Shown piece by piece: positions 25,699-34,964 of a stretch of DNA of 64,000 bases (position 1 is its first letter; each line of letters begins with the position of its first letter). The position numbers and the translations under genes were made by a program. The stretch is from Oxalobacteraceae bacterium (GTDB lineage Bacteria > Pseudomonadota > Gammaproteobacteria > Burkholderiales > Burkholderiaceae_D). The stretch lies in assembly GCA_947448025.1 (NCBI GenBank), contig CANFLV010000003.1:106059-170058 (forward strand). Reading direction: 5' to 3'. The notes below the pieces were generated by a model. That model saw nothing but the letters and a program-made list of their open reading frames with translations. It ran no database searches and was not told where the DNA came from.

Positions 25699-26292
25699 AT
25701 GCCAAATCCAAATCGAGGCTCTTGCGGCTTCCAATCTACCGAGTTTGAACAAGAATACGAGCGGCCGTCAAAATCGCAGCTCAAGCGTGAAAGCACCGCC
25801 CTCCAAAAGCTCGGCGAAGATCTCGTCGCCGAAGCGCGCGACCGTATCAAACGTATCCCCATGCCGGAAGACGTGCGCGACGCAATCCTGACATGCCAGG
25901 ACATCAAGGACCACGAAGGCCGCCGCCGGCAGATGCAATACGTCGGCAAAAAAATGCGCACGCTCGACGAAGCCGAACTGGCCATCATCCAGCGCACCGT
26001 CGACAGCTGGCGTGGTCTGTCCAAAGCCGACACTGCCGCCATGCATTCGCTGGAGAAGCGTCGTGAAAAATTATTGAAGGATGACGCTGCACTGACCGAA
26101 CTGCTGGTGCGCTATCCGGATCTGGACGCGCAGCAGCTGCGCACGCTCATTCGTAACGCCCGCAAGGAAGTCGCCGAAAGCAAGCCGCCAAAAGCGTATC
26201 GCGAAATTTTCCAGATCCTCAAGCAGCTGCAAGCCCGCGCCAAGCCGGCTGAAGCGGAAGAAGCCAATGAAGATGACGAAGACGAATCCTGA
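25699..26292 (+). CDS. darP: Ribosome biogenesis factor DarP (YjgA)
   Basis: 197 residues, almost all helical and very charged. The N-terminal EYERPSKSQLKRESTALQKLGEDL block and DWRGLSK-like segment (DSWRGLSKAD) are typical of YjgA/DarP, which associates with 50S precursors during late assembly. The acidic C-terminal tail (AEAEEANEDDEDES) overlaps the start of the next gene by 26 bp. Divergent from pmbA, as in many relatives. Confidence 0.95.
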   Translation: MPNPNRGSCGFQSTEFEQEYERPSKSQLKRESTALQKLGEDLVAEARDRIKRIPMPEDVRDAILTCQDIKDHEGRRRQMQYVGKKMRTLDEAELAIIQRTVDSWRGLSKADTAAMHSLEKRREKLLKDDAALTELLVRYPDLDAQQLRTLIRNARKEVAESKPPKAYREIFQILKQLQARAKPAEAEEANEDDEDES

Positions 26293-26884
26293 TGAACTGC
26301 TGATCGGACTCGTCTCGATCTCCGATCGCGCCTCCAGCGGTGTCTATGAAGACCAGGGCATCCCAGCCTTGCGCGACTGGTTCACCGCCGCACTGACGTC
26401 GCCGTGGCGTATGGAGACCCGCCTGATCCCCGACGAGCAGGCGCAGATCACCGCAGCGCTGATCGAACTCGTCGACGTGATCGGCTGCGACCTCGTGCTC
26501 ACTACCGGCGGCACTGGCCCATCACGGCGCGATGTCACGCCCGAGGCGACGCTGGCGGCAGGCACGCGCGAGATGCCGGGCTTTGGCGAGCAAATGCGCC
26601 AGATCAGTCTTAAATTTGTGCCGACTGCCATCCTGTCGCGCCAGGTCGCGGTCTTGCGCGAGACGGAGACACATGCGGCGCTGATCATGAATCTGCCGGG
26701 CCAGCCGAAGTCGATCAAGGAAACGCTGGAAGGCTTGAAGGATGCCGAGGGCAAGCAGCTCGTGCCCGGTATCTTCGCGGCAGTACCTTACTGCCTCGAC
26801 CTGATCGGCGGCCCCTATGTCGAGACCGACGACACGGTCTGCAAAGTCTTCCGGCCAAAGTCAGCAATCCGCCCTGCGCGATAA
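26267..26884 (+). CDS. mog: Molybdopterin adenylyltransferase
   Basis: 205 residues of the MoaB/Mog fold. Mog adenylates molybdopterin so that molybdate can be inserted; the TTGGTGPSRRDVTPEAT motif for the pterin/nucleotide is complete, and NLPGQPKSIKE is the second conserved loop. It begins inside the 3' end of darP (ATG 26267 or the in-frame ATG 26273), so it is probably translated in the same transcript. It supplies molybdenum cofactor generally, including for the CO dehydrogenase at 6-10 kb. Confidence 0.93.
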   Translation: MKMTKTNPDELLIGLVSISDRASSGVYEDQGIPALRDWFTAALTSPWRMETRLIPDEQAQITAALIELVDVIGCDLVLTTGGTGPSRRDVTPEATLAAGTREMPGFGEQMRQISLKFVPTAILSRQVAVLRETETHAALIMNLPGQPKSIKETLEGLKDAEGKQLVPGIFAAVPYCLDLIGGPYVETDDTVCKVFRPKSAIRPAR

Positions 26885-26933
26885 GTTGGCTGTAGTACCG
26901 TCCCCTGATTAATTTTTACGCACACCTCACACT

Positions 26934-27596
26934 ATGACCCTGGAAACCATCGAAGTCGTATCCGCCCCGAACCCGACCGCTGCCGTCATCTGGCTGCATG
27001 GCCTGGGCGCCGACGGCAATGATTTTGTGCCGATCGTGAATGAAATCGACCTGCACGACTGCCCGGCTATCCGCTTTGTTTTTCCACATGCGCCAACGAT
27101 GCCGGTAACGGTCAATGGCGGCTATGTGATGCGCGCCTGGTACGACATTCTTGGCGCGGACATCGTACGGCGCGAAGATGAAGCCGGCCTGCGCAAGTCG
27201 CAGCTGGCCGTCGAAGCCTTGATCGCCAGGGAAATTGCGCGCGGCATTCCTGCCGAACGCATCATCCTCGCCGGCTTTTCACAAGGCTGTGCCATGACAC
27301 TGCAAACTGCCCTGCGGCATCCGCAAAAACTCGCGGGCTTGTTGTGCCTGTCCGGTTATGTGCCATTGAACGCGACGGTCGCCGAAGAACGTCATGCCGC
27401 GAACCACGCCACGCCGATTTTCATGGCGCATGGCCGCGGCGATAACGTGATCCCGATCGCGCGCGCCGAGCAGTCGCGTGATTTGCTCACGACGCTGGGC
27501 TATGACGTCGAATGGCATGAATACATGATGCCGCATTCGGTCTGCGGCGAAGAGATTGATGATATCGGCGACTGGCTGCGACGCGTCCTGAAATAA
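26934..27596 (+). CDS. Carboxylesterase/phospholipase family hydrolase
   Basis: 220-residue alpha/beta hydrolase of the Abhydrolase_2 (EstB/acyl-protein thioesterase-like) family. The catalytic triad is Ser116 in GFSQG, Asp169 in HGRGDNVIP and His200 in MPHSV; the oxyanion region is WLHGLGADGNDF. Substrates in this family are short-chain esters; the physiological one is not known. It lies 49 bp after mog on the same strand and ends at a strong bidirectional terminator. Confidence 0.92.
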   Translation: MTLETIEVVSAPNPTAAVIWLHGLGADGNDFVPIVNEIDLHDCPAIRFVFPHAPTMPVTVNGGYVMRAWYDILGADIVRREDEAGLRKSQLAVEALIAREIARGIPAERIILAGFSQGCAMTLQTALRHPQKLAGLLCLSGYVPLNATVAEERHAANHATPIFMAHGRGDNVIPIARAEQSRDLLTTLGYDVEWHEYMMPHSVCGEEIDDIGDWLRRVLK

Positions 27597-27613
27597 ATCG
27601 TGACACTGATTAC

Positions 27614-27649
27614 AAAAGCCTGCGATGTTCACACATCGCAGGCTTTTTT
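27614..27649. terminator. Bidirectional intrinsic terminator between carboxylesterase and purU
   Basis: 14-bp stem aaaagcctgcgatg / catcgcaggctttt (27614-27627, 27634-27647) with a 6-nt loop. A and T runs flank it on either side, so it serves both convergent genes; the last T residues reach the purU stop codon. Confidence 0.93.
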
Positions 27650-28520
27650 ATTTGAACACGACCGTCTTGTGCCCGTTGAGCAGTATCCGGTGCTCTACAA
27701 AACATTTCACCGCCCGCGCCAGCACCACGCATTCGACATCGCGGCCGATCGCCGTCAAGGTGTCCGGTCCCATGGAATGATCCACGCGCTCGACATCCTG
27801 TTCGATGATAGGACCTTCGTCCAATTCACCCGTGACGAAATGCGCGGTCGCGCCGATAAGCTTCACGCCACGATCATGCGCCTGGTAATACGGCTTCGCC
27901 CCCTTGAAGCTCGGCAGGAAGGAGTGATGAATATTAATCGCCCGACCACGCAAGGCTTCGCACATGGCCGGCGATAAAATCTGCATGTAACGCGCCAGCA
28001 CCACGAGGTCGATATTCTCGCCGGCGATGATGTCGAGGATGCGCTGTTCCTGCACCTGCTTGGCTTCCGGCGCAGCGCCAGCGGCCAGGGGCAAATGATG
28101 GAAGGGGATGTTGTAGCTGGCGGCCAGCTGGTAAAAATCTGTATGGTTCGAGACGATCGCCGGGATTTCGACCGGCAGCAAACCGCTCTTGTAACGGAAC
28201 AGCAAATCGTTGAGGCAGTGGCCGATCTTCGACACCATCAGCAGCATGCGCGGCTTCTTGGCCGCATCATGCAGCTGCCAGTTCATCTGCATGGTCGCCG
28301 CCAGTGCGGCAAAATTAGCGCGCAGAGCCGCGTCGCCAACGCCGCCATCATCGACCGCGAAATGCACGCGCATGAAAAACAGCTTCGAATGACTATCGCC
28401 AAACTGCGCCGAATCAATGATGTTGCAGCCATGCTCGGCCAGAAAGCCAGAGACGCGATGCACGATGCCGCGCTGGTCCAGGCAAGAGATGGTCAGGATG
28501 TATTCGGGAAAGGTCAACAT
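27648..28520 (-). CDS. purU: Formyltetrahydrofolate deformylase
   Basis: 290 residues from ATG 28520. The N-terminal ACT domain (EYILTISCLDQRGIVHRVSGFLAEHGCNI) is followed by a formyltransferase-fold domain with the active-site Asn in AIVSNHTDF, His in the FHHLPL segment, and the SFLPSFKGAKPYYQAHDRGVKLIGATAHFVT block. PurU hydrolyses 10-formyl-THF to formate and THF, balancing one-carbon pools. The frame is open to ATG 28577 (309 residues), but the family normally starts just before the ACT domain; neither start has a strong ribosome site. Confidence 0.95.
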   Translation of the reverse strand: MLTFPEYILTISCLDQRGIVHRVSGFLAEHGCNIIDSAQFGDSHSKLFFMRVHFAVDDGGVGDAALRANFAALAATMQMNWQLHDAAKKPRMLLMVSKIGHCLNDLLFRYKSGLLPVEIPAIVSNHTDFYQLAASYNIPFHHLPLAAGAAPEAKQVQEQRILDIIAGENIDLVVLARYMQILSPAMCEALRGRAINIHHSFLPSFKGAKPYYQAHDRGVKLIGATAHFVTGELDEGPIIEQDVERVDHSMGPDTLTAIGRDVECVVLARAVKCFVEHRILLNGHKTVVFK

Positions 28521-28667
28521 AGGAAGGTCAATAACGTGAAAAGTGCCGGACACAGGCTTGCGCCAAAAGTCCGACATTCTCTCATGCTACCGCCTTATCT
28601 TGCAGTGCCCGCGCTGCCAAAGTTACTCGAGGCCACGCTTAACGTCACAGTAAGGCCTGGCCCCTGC

Positions 28668-29297
28668 TCAGTTCATCGCCTGATTCGACCCTTTGGCCAC
28701 TGCGAGATTACGCGCCGCCGGTGATCCCGAGGCGCCCACCTGAATATCACCCGACAGTTGCCCGCCCTCTTCCACGACGAGCTTGCCGTAACGGACCTTA
28801 CCCGAGACCTTGCCAGTCGAATAAATCACCAGCTTTTGCCGCACCACGAGTTCGCCATCGAATTCACCGCGGATTTCTGCGATATCGATTTCAGCAGAGC
28901 CTTTGAAGGAACCGCATTCCGCAATCTGGATCACGCGTGAATCGATCGTAGCCTCGACGCGACCTTCGACGACGACGGTATCGCAGTCGGTGATTTCCAC
29001 ACCCTTGAGCTTGATATTCGGACCGACGATCAATTTGCTGCCGGATTCATTCGTGCTGGCAGTCGATGACGCATAACCATTCCCGCTAAAGCTGTTACCC
29101 GGCGGTGGCGGTGGCGTGGTCAATGAACTGGTCAAAGGCGTGCCAGTGCTGCTAAGCGAACTCGTCAGGCTCGGGCCTGGCGTCACCGTCGGCTTGGTCA
29201 TGCTGGAGCCACCGGACAGATTCACATTGCTACTGCTGACAGGAAGGGATGAGGCAGGTGTTTCTCGCTTGCCAAATAGCGTTTCGGACCGAAGCAT
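28668..29297 (-). CDS. Bactofilin-family cytoskeletal protein
   Basis: 209 residues. The first 90 are low-complexity Ser/Thr/Pro (including TTPPPPPG). A bactofilin beta-helix domain follows (about 90-190): KLIVGPNIKLKGVEITDCDTVVVEGRVEA, GSFKGSAEIDIAEIRGEFDGELVVRQKLVIYSTGKVSGKVRYGKLVVEEGG. Bactofilins polymerise without nucleotide and organise cell shape, envelope sites or chromosome anchoring. The N-terminal Pro/Ser arm is longer than usual. There is no peptidase neighbour of the usual M23 type, so the role here is undefined. Confidence 0.9.
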   Translation of the reverse strand: MLRSETLFGKRETPASSLPVSSSNVNLSGGSSMTKPTVTPGPSLTSSLSSTGTPLTSSLTTPPPPPGNSFSGNGYASSTASTNESGSKLIVGPNIKLKGVEITDCDTVVVEGRVEATIDSRVIQIAECGSFKGSAEIDIAEIRGEFDGELVVRQKLVIYSTGKVSGKVRYGKLVVEEGGQLSGDIQVGASGSPAARNLAVAKGSNQAMN

Positions 29298-29460
29298 GAT
29301 TTCTCCTGAGGTTGATTCAATCTATGTCTAGCCATTTTCCAGACTCCGATGTTGGTCAGCCGCAAGAGCATTAAGTTCATAAAATGTTTAACATTTACGA
29401 AAAAGCACGATCGTATTTTTAGGTTATAGTGAGGCTCCCGTCCCTATTCGAAAGCCCTTC

Positions 29461-30486
29461 ATGAGTCTCGCCACATTAAGCAACCCACAATTTCGACTGG
29501 CCGCCCGTCCCTTTGGCCTCGTCAAGCCCAGTGACTGGGCCTATAGCACGGAGCCGGTGCGCGAGATCACCGATGGCGAAATCCTGGTCAAGGTGTTGTA
29601 TTTGTCACTCGACCCTGCCATGCGCGGCTGGATGAATGAAGGCAAGTCGTATATCCGCCCGGTCGCCATTGGCGAAGTCATGCGCGCTGGCGGCATTGGC
29701 GAGGTGATCGCCTCAAAGTCGCCCAAGTTCGCGGTCGGCGACACGATCTCGGGCAGCCTTGGTGTGCAGACTTACTGGGTCGGTGCTGCCGACGACAAGA
29801 CCGCCGGCTTTTACAAGGTCGACGGCCATGCCGCGCCGCTGCCAAAATACCTGAATGCGCTCGGCATGCCCGGCATGACCGCTTATTTCGGCCTGCTCGA
29901 GGTCGGCCAGCCGAAAGCCGGTGAAACCGTGGTCGTCTCAGGTGCGGCAGGCGCCGTCGGTCAGACCGTCGGCCAGGTCGCCAAACACAAAGGTTGCCGC
30001 GTCGTCGGTATCGCCGGCGGCAAGGAAAAATGCGATTTCGTCGTCAATGAACTCGGCTTTGATGCCTGCATCGATTACAAGACCGGATCGGTCAAGGAAG
30101 GATTGAAGCAACATTGCCCGAATGGCGTCGACGTCTACTTCGATAATGTCGGCGGCGAGATTCTGGATACCGTACTCACGCGCATCAACATGAAGGCGCG
30201 CATCGTCATTTGCGGCGCGATTTCACAATACAACAATACGACACCAGTCAAAGGGCCGGCGAATTATCTGTCGCTGCTCGTCAATCGCGCGCGCATGGAA
30301 GGCATCGTCGTGTTTGATTATGCCGACCGTTATCACAAGGGTGTCGCGGAAATGGCCGGCTGGATGCGCGAAGGGACTTTCAAGACGCGCGAAGACATCG
30401 TGCAGGGGCTGGAGAAATTTCCGCAAGCCTTGCAGATGCTGTTTGATGGCGGAAATTTCGGCAAGCTCGTGTTGCAGGTAGCGTAA
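29461..30486 (+). CDS. NADP-dependent zinc-free MDR oxidoreductase (CurA / leukotriene B4 dehydrogenase-like)
   Basis: 341 residues of the medium-chain dehydrogenase/reductase superfamily. The N-terminal block LYLSLDPAMRGWMNEGKSY is characteristic of the prostaglandin-reductase/CurA group; there are no structural-zinc cysteines. The Rossmann loop is VVVSGAAGAVGQTVGQVAK with the DVYFDNVGGEILD block downstream. These enzymes reduce the C=C of enones with NADPH. A TATAGT -10-like sequence lies at 29425, with no clear -35. Transcribed alone. Confidence 0.92.
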   Translation: MSLATLSNPQFRLAARPFGLVKPSDWAYSTEPVREITDGEILVKVLYLSLDPAMRGWMNEGKSYIRPVAIGEVMRAGGIGEVIASKSPKFAVGDTISGSLGVQTYWVGAADDKTAGFYKVDGHAAPLPKYLNALGMPGMTAYFGLLEVGQPKAGETVVVSGAAGAVGQTVGQVAKHKGCRVVGIAGGKEKCDFVVNELGFDACIDYKTGSVKEGLKQHCPNGVDVYFDNVGGEILDTVLTRINMKARIVICGAISQYNNTTPVKGPANYLSLLVNRARMEGIVVFDYADRYHKGVAEMAGWMREGTFKTREDIVQGLEKFPQALQMLFDGGNFGKLVLQVA

Positions 30487-30495
30487 TACATTCAC

Positions 30496-30520
30496 CGGTG
30501 GGCGGTGACGCCGTCCACCG
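30496..30520 (+). terminator. Hairpin after the CurA-type gene
   Basis: 10-bp stem cggtgggcgg / ccgtccaccg (one G-T pair) with a 5-nt loop, 10 bp after the stop codon. No T tract follows. The rest of the 228-bp gap to the next gene shows nothing definite. Confidence 0.4.
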
Positions 30521-30714
30521 TGGATTGAACTGCATTAGACCACTGCCGGCACTCCCTGGCATCTTCCTCATCGCTGGAGTCCACCCGGCGCTCCCTGCAC
30601 ATTCATGCATTTCGTCCATACCCGGATTCAGGTATGGATCGAGATAAACCGATTCGCAATACTCGTAGTCAATAAGGCAAGCAGTTGTGCTCTGCCAAAT
30701 TTTATTGGCTACCC

Positions 30715-31605
30715 ATGGAAATTTCCACTTCGGTTGTAGTACTGCAGCCAGGACTATACATCCTGCGCCATCCGGGTGCTGGTATGCCCGCGCTGAGCAT
30801 CGCGATTACCCCACGTAGCGTCGGCAAATCGGAAACTCTTGTCACCAACAAAAAGCACGGTCATGCCCTCATTAACGGAAGCGATTGCCTCGTCATGTCG
30901 ATTACAGAGGCGCCAGTTGAACTACTGGTGGCCGCATACGGCGAAGCAGGCAATGTAGTCACCCCGGCGATCAAAATAGATCGTATTGCGCTGGATGTAG
31001 CGTCAGGTTCAGGCAGTGTTTCAACAACACCATCGCCGGTCGAAAAAGGCTTGTCTATCGTGGCCCACGTTGAACGACGTGGCGATGTGATCGTCCGCGC
31101 CGGCGAAATGGCGGGCGATATCAATGCCGTGCATCGCCTTGAGGGCTTTCAGATCATCTGGCCAGATCGACCCGATGGTGTTGATCTGGCGTATGCCGTC
31201 GTAATCGAAGGCATAGGCGCCACCCCGGTAGTCAAGAGCGGCCACTTCATTGGCACTCGTCGCGAAGCAAAGCGCATCACCGAAGTCACTTTAGCGCTGA
31301 TCGGTCCGAATGCAGCGCAATACAAACTCAAGGGCACAGCCATTTTCTCAGGTGGCTTCCAGATACCGATTCAATCAGGCCTGCCGCTCGGTGGGCCAAG
31401 TGGCCGAGAACACCTGAGTGGCTTCATGGTCGATGTCCTTGCCGCGCCAGAAAAAAAATTATCGGCCTCGATATCAACACCAGCCCTGAAAAAATTACCC
31501 GCGACACCCACCGCAGCAGTCCCCACTTTGTCAAAAAAAGTCCGAACAAAAAGTCGCCCGGCAGTGACTGAAAAATCTACCAGGCTTTCAAATAACGCCA
31601 AATAA
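30715..31605 (+). CDS. Hypothetical protein upstream of RTX/DUF4214 gene
   Basis: 296 residues from ATG 30715 (a TTG 30 bp upstream is in frame). No signal peptide or membrane segment. Predominantly beta-type sequence (YILRHPGAGMPALSIAITPR, GLSIVAHVERRGDVIVRAGEMAGD, EGFQIIWPDRPDGVDLAYAVVIEG), then a disordered basic Ala/Pro/Lys tail (KKLPATPTAAVPTLSKKVRTKSRP). I do not recognise the family. It lies 12 bp before a secreted RTX protein and is followed by a glycosyltransferase, so it may be a cytosolic partner of the exported protein (chaperone or modifier). That is position-based only. Confidence 0.65.
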   Translation: MEISTSVVVLQPGLYILRHPGAGMPALSIAITPRSVGKSETLVTNKKHGHALINGSDCLVMSITEAPVELLVAAYGEAGNVVTPAIKIDRIALDVASGSGSVSTTPSPVEKGLSIVAHVERRGDVIVRAGEMAGDINAVHRLEGFQIIWPDRPDGVDLAYAVVIEGIGATPVVKSGHFIGTRREAKRITEVTLALIGPNAAQYKLKGTAIFSGGFQIPIQSGLPLGGPSGREHLSGFMVDVLAAPEKKLSASISTPALKKLPATPTAAVPTLSKKVRTKSRPAVTEKSTRLSNNAK

Positions 31606-31617
31606 AGAGGTGCAAAC

Positions 31618-32892
31618 ATGAGTTCGACTGTGTACGAATCCAACCTATTACAATCCTCGCTGCCACCGGAACCGGCAGTATTTACCCCAACACTGATTCA
31701 CACAATTTTAGATCTGGCGACACATGCAGGCAGCGCAACGCCAAGCCCCACTGTCGTCGTTTCGCAAGTCACCGTAGTTGCGGGAGATCCTCTGACAGTC
31801 ACGGCTGGAACCGGCGTTGCCATCGTGACCGTTGATGGGACATCGACCACGGATGTCGGCGTTGCACTGTCAGATGTGAATGTCGTCGTATTGAAAGGTA
31901 CAGGCGGTGTCGACATCACCTTTAGCAATGCCGTGCCACCTGACAGCACCATCATCACTGACCGTGCCGTGGTGGCTTTGACCGCGCATAACAGCATCAC
32001 CATCGCCGATGATGTCGCGTCAGTAATCGTTGTCAATACTGGTGACAATACAATCACTGGTGGCGATGGCGCGGACAAAATCGTCACCGGCAGTGGCAAT
32101 ACGACCGTCGATGGTGGCGCTGGCAACGACATCATTTTCACTGGCAGTGGTAATGCAACAGTGCATGGCGGTGACGGCGACGACACGGTCATCACCAGCA
32201 ATGGCAATACGACGGTAGATGGTGGTGCTGGCAACGACATCATCATCACCGGCACGGGTAACTCGACCATCAATGGTGGCGCCGGCAGCGACACCATCAT
32301 CCTCGCCGGTTCTGGCGCTGGAAATACGACAGTCGATGGCGGTACCGGATTTGATCATCTCAATATTGCCCGTACCGCCGATCAAGTTTTTACGGAGTTC
32401 GTTAATAACTTTTTCGTCATTACAGATAGCATTACTGGCGCAATCACGCATGCAAACAATGTGGAGTATGTGTCGCTATTAAATGGCGACGTTATCGTCT
32501 TGTGCGCTAATGACGACCAGGCGGCAATCGCACAGATGTACGAAACTTTCTTCGGCCATCCGGGAGATGCTAGCGGACTTCAATACTGGTTCGAACATCA
32601 TGCAGCCGGCGAAAGCATGTACAACATTGCCGCTGCGTTTGCGAACGTCAGCAGCTTTGATACGAGCGATACCAGTGACGCAAACATTGATAACTTTATT
32701 GAACAGTTGTACATGAACACATTTGGTCATGGTAGTGACCCCGACGGAAAAGCACACTGGGAGGAAGACTTGCATAACGGTGCGTCATTCGCGTCCGTCG
32801 GCTTGTCATTCGCAGAAATTGCAGTTGACAACTATGAGGTGACGACCGTGACTACGATCGGCAATATCAACATCGTCTCCACCATCGTTTAA
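31618..32892 (+). CDS. Secreted RTX-repeat protein with DUF4214 domain
   Basis: 424 residues. After a Thr/Val-rich beta region (residues 35-145) come about nine calcium-binding RTX-like nonapeptides in degenerate form (TVDGGAGNDIIFTGSGNATVHGG and so on, about 145-250). Two DUF4214-type units follow: QMYETFFGHPGDASGLQYW and LYMNTFGHGSDPDGKAHW. Such proteins leave by type I secretion with an uncleaved C-terminal signal and often form S-layer-like or extracellular matrix material. There is no N-terminal signal peptide. An AGAGGTG ribosome site precedes the start. It ends at a strong terminator; no secretion ATPase is nearby. Confidence 0.82.
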   Translation: MSSTVYESNLLQSSLPPEPAVFTPTLIHTILDLATHAGSATPSPTVVVSQVTVVAGDPLTVTAGTGVAIVTVDGTSTTDVGVALSDVNVVVLKGTGGVDITFSNAVPPDSTIITDRAVVALTAHNSITIADDVASVIVVNTGDNTITGGDGADKIVTGSGNTTVDGGAGNDIIFTGSGNATVHGGDGDDTVITSNGNTTVDGGAGNDIIITGTGNSTINGGAGSDTIILAGSGAGNTTVDGGTGFDHLNIARTADQVFTEFVNNFFVITDSITGAITHANNVEYVSLLNGDVIVLCANDDQAAIAQMYETFFGHPGDASGLQYWFEHHAAGESMYNIAAAFANVSSFDTSDTSDANIDNFIEQLYMNTFGHGSDPDGKAHWEEDLHNGASFASVGLSFAEIAVDNYEVTTVTTIGNINIVSTIV

Positions 32893-32903
32893 TCAGGACC
32901 GTA

Positions 32904-34862
32904 ATGCGCCATTTCAAGGGGGCATCTGCCCCCTTTTTTTCCCGCTTATGCGCCCCAGCCGAAAGAGATAATCAACTTCTCACGATGGCCGTCGAGGCCT
33001 TGGCCGAACAAAATTATGCCGACGCGCTGATCGCCACCGAGTATGTTTGCCGGCACTTTCCCGGGTATGCCATTCCGGCCCTGCTGCGCGCGCAAATACT
33101 GGATGCAAGCTGCCCCGAACTGGCCGCCAAGGCATGGTATCAAGCGTGGTGCTGCAATCCGCAAGACCCGACAGCACAAGACGCCATGCTGCACTGCTGG
33201 CTCAAGTCTGGCGCTTTGGCAAGCGTACGCGAACTGGGCTGCAGTTTTCTGCCCGAGCGCTGCAAAGTGGGTAACGAAGGCGGCTTGATCACGCTATTAA
33301 AACAAGCCGGACTAACGCGCGCAGGCGCTTGCTGGAAAGACGGTGACAACATCGCCGGGATGGTGCTGAGTCTCGACGAGCATGCCGGCACCAAATTCGA
33401 CTTGATCCTCGCAAATGAAACTACCCGTACCCAGTTAAGCGTCAGCCAGAATGGCCAGCACTTCAACTTTACTTGCCCGTCCCCCGATGGCGTATGGTCG
33501 ATCGCCTTTGCCGATACGACGGCAATCCTGCAAGGCTCGCCCCTCGCTTTTGCCACCCCCGACGCATCGCCTGCCACAGACAGCAAACCCGCCAGTGAGG
33601 CATGCATCGATATCATCATCCCGGTGTATCGCGGACTCGCTCAAGTACGCGCCTGCATCACGAGTGTGCTCGAGAGCCTCACGGCGAATCAGAGCGCAGC
33701 CGAACTGATCGTCATCGATGATGCCAGTCCCGATGCCGAACTCTCAGTCTGGCTCGATACCCTCGCTGCCAAAGGCCGGATCACGCTGATGCGCAATGAC
33801 TTCAATCTTGGATTCATTGAGACCGTCAATCGCGGTCTGCGCCTTCATACGGCGCGCGATGTCGTGCTCTTGAATGCGGATACGCTCGTGCAGGGCGACT
33901 GGATCGATCGCCTGAAAGCGTCGCTGTACAGCGATGTTGATATTGCCAGTGTGACGCCGTGGTCGAACAACGGCGAGATGACGTCCTTTCCAAAAATCGC
34001 GACGGCGGCGCTCATGCCCAATGCAGCCCAATTACGCCTGATTGACGCGACTGCGGCAGCATTGCATCGCAACGGCGAGATCGCAGATGTTGTGCTGCCC
34101 TGCTGCTGCGGCTTTGCCATGATGATGCGCCGACGTGTCCTTGAACAAATAGGCTTACTCGATGGCGCCAATCTGGTGCGTGGCTATAACGAAGAAGTCG
34201 ACTGGTGCCTGCGTGCGGGCGCGGCCAGCTACCGTCATCTGGCTGCAACGGGTGTGTTCATTGCGCATTCCGGCGAGGTCTCGTTTGGCTTTGAAAAAAT
34301 CTTGCGCGTCAGGCAGAACCGCGAGGTGGTCATTGCTCGCTACCCGACTTACCCTGAAGAGTACGGCAAATTCCTGGAAGACGATCCCCTCTGCGCGGCC
34401 CGCGCCGCGCTGGGATTCGCGCTCGCTACCACTTGCTCCGACTGGCTGGATGCAGAAAATTGCAAACGTAATCCCAAAGCACAATTCGCGCGCCTGATGC
34501 CGGCAGCCTTGCCATCACGAGGTGAACGAGTCGCTGTCTGGCAGCACAGTGTCACCTCGCCCCATGCTAAGAAAATTCTCGCCTTGGCGCGCGCAATCGC
34601 AACGCGACGGGTGCCGCTGCGGCTGCTGATCATCGGTGAAGCCAGTGAGGCACTTTGGCAGACTGGGGTCGTAGATGTGCTGCCTTCAAAACCTGACGGC
34701 GATGTGCAGCATTTGTCGGACATTACGCTGCTGGGCTTGAGTGGGGTGACGCTGCTGTTGCATGAGGCAGGCGAGCCGCCGTTGGCGGAGATTACCTCTG
34801 TGCGAATTGATGCGCGCTTTGATCCCAAAACCTGGCTAATGAAATGGGCAAACCATTCATGA
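32904..34862 (+). CDS. Glycosyltransferase family 2 protein with N-terminal helical domain
   Basis: Up to 652 residues. An N-terminal TPR-like helical segment (MAVEALAEQNYADALIATEYVCRHFPGY) and a small beta region precede a GT2 (GT-A) domain from about residue 235: IDIIIPVYRGLAQVRACITSVLES, the nucleotide-sugar IDDASPDAE, the LLNADTLVQGDW metal site and the acceptor-side YNEEVDWCLRAG. Such enzymes transfer sugars (often rhamnose or related) to polysaccharide or protein. ATG 32904 has AGGA upstream, but a terminator hairpin overlaps its first codons; ATG 32985 (625 residues) avoids it. Position next to an RTX gene suggests glycosylation of a surface product. Confidence 0.82.
   Translation: MRHFKGASAPFFSRLCAPAERDNQLLTMAVEALAEQNYADALIATEYVCRHFPGYAIPALLRAQILDASCPELAAKAWYQAWCCNPQDPTAQDAMLHCWLKSGALASVRELGCSFLPERCKVGNEGGLITLLKQAGLTRAGACWKDGDNIAGMVLSLDEHAGTKFDLILANETTRTQLSVSQNGQHFNFTCPSPDGVWSIAFADTTAILQGSPLAFATPDASPATDSKPASEACIDIIIPVYRGLAQVRACITSVLESLTANQSAAELIVIDDASPDAELSVWLDTLAAKGRITLMRNDFNLGFIETVNRGLRLHTARDVVLLNADTLVQGDWIDRLKASLYSDVDIASVTPWSNNGEMTSFPKIATAALMPNAAQLRLIDATAAALHRNGEIADVVLPCCCGFAMMMRRRVLEQIGLLDGANLVRGYNEEVDWCLRAGAASYRHLAATGVFIAHSGEVSFGFEKILRVRQNREVVIARYPTYPEEYGKFLEDDPLCAARAALGFALATTCSDWLDAENCKRNPKAQFARLMPAALPSRGERVAVWQHSVTSPHAKKILALARAIATRRVPLRLLIIGEASEALWQTGVVDVLPSKPDGDVQHLSDITLLGLSGVTLLLHEAGEPPLAEITSVRIDARFDPKTWLMKWANHS
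32916..32940 (+). terminator. Intrinsic terminator of the RTX/DUF4214 gene, inside the next gene's 5' end
   Basis: Stem gggggca / tgccccc with a 2-nt loop followed by seven T. It is 24 bp after the RTX stop, yet lies 12-36 bp past a well-placed ATG (32904) of the glycosyltransferase frame. Confidence 0.85.
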
Positions 34863-34964
34863 CGATGGCCTGCTCCTGAATCGCTGTACGAATTGCGCGG
34901 CTGAGTGAAAGCTAAGGACAGGCAAGGCTCAAGCCTCGGCCTATCAAAATTTATGTGAATGTGA

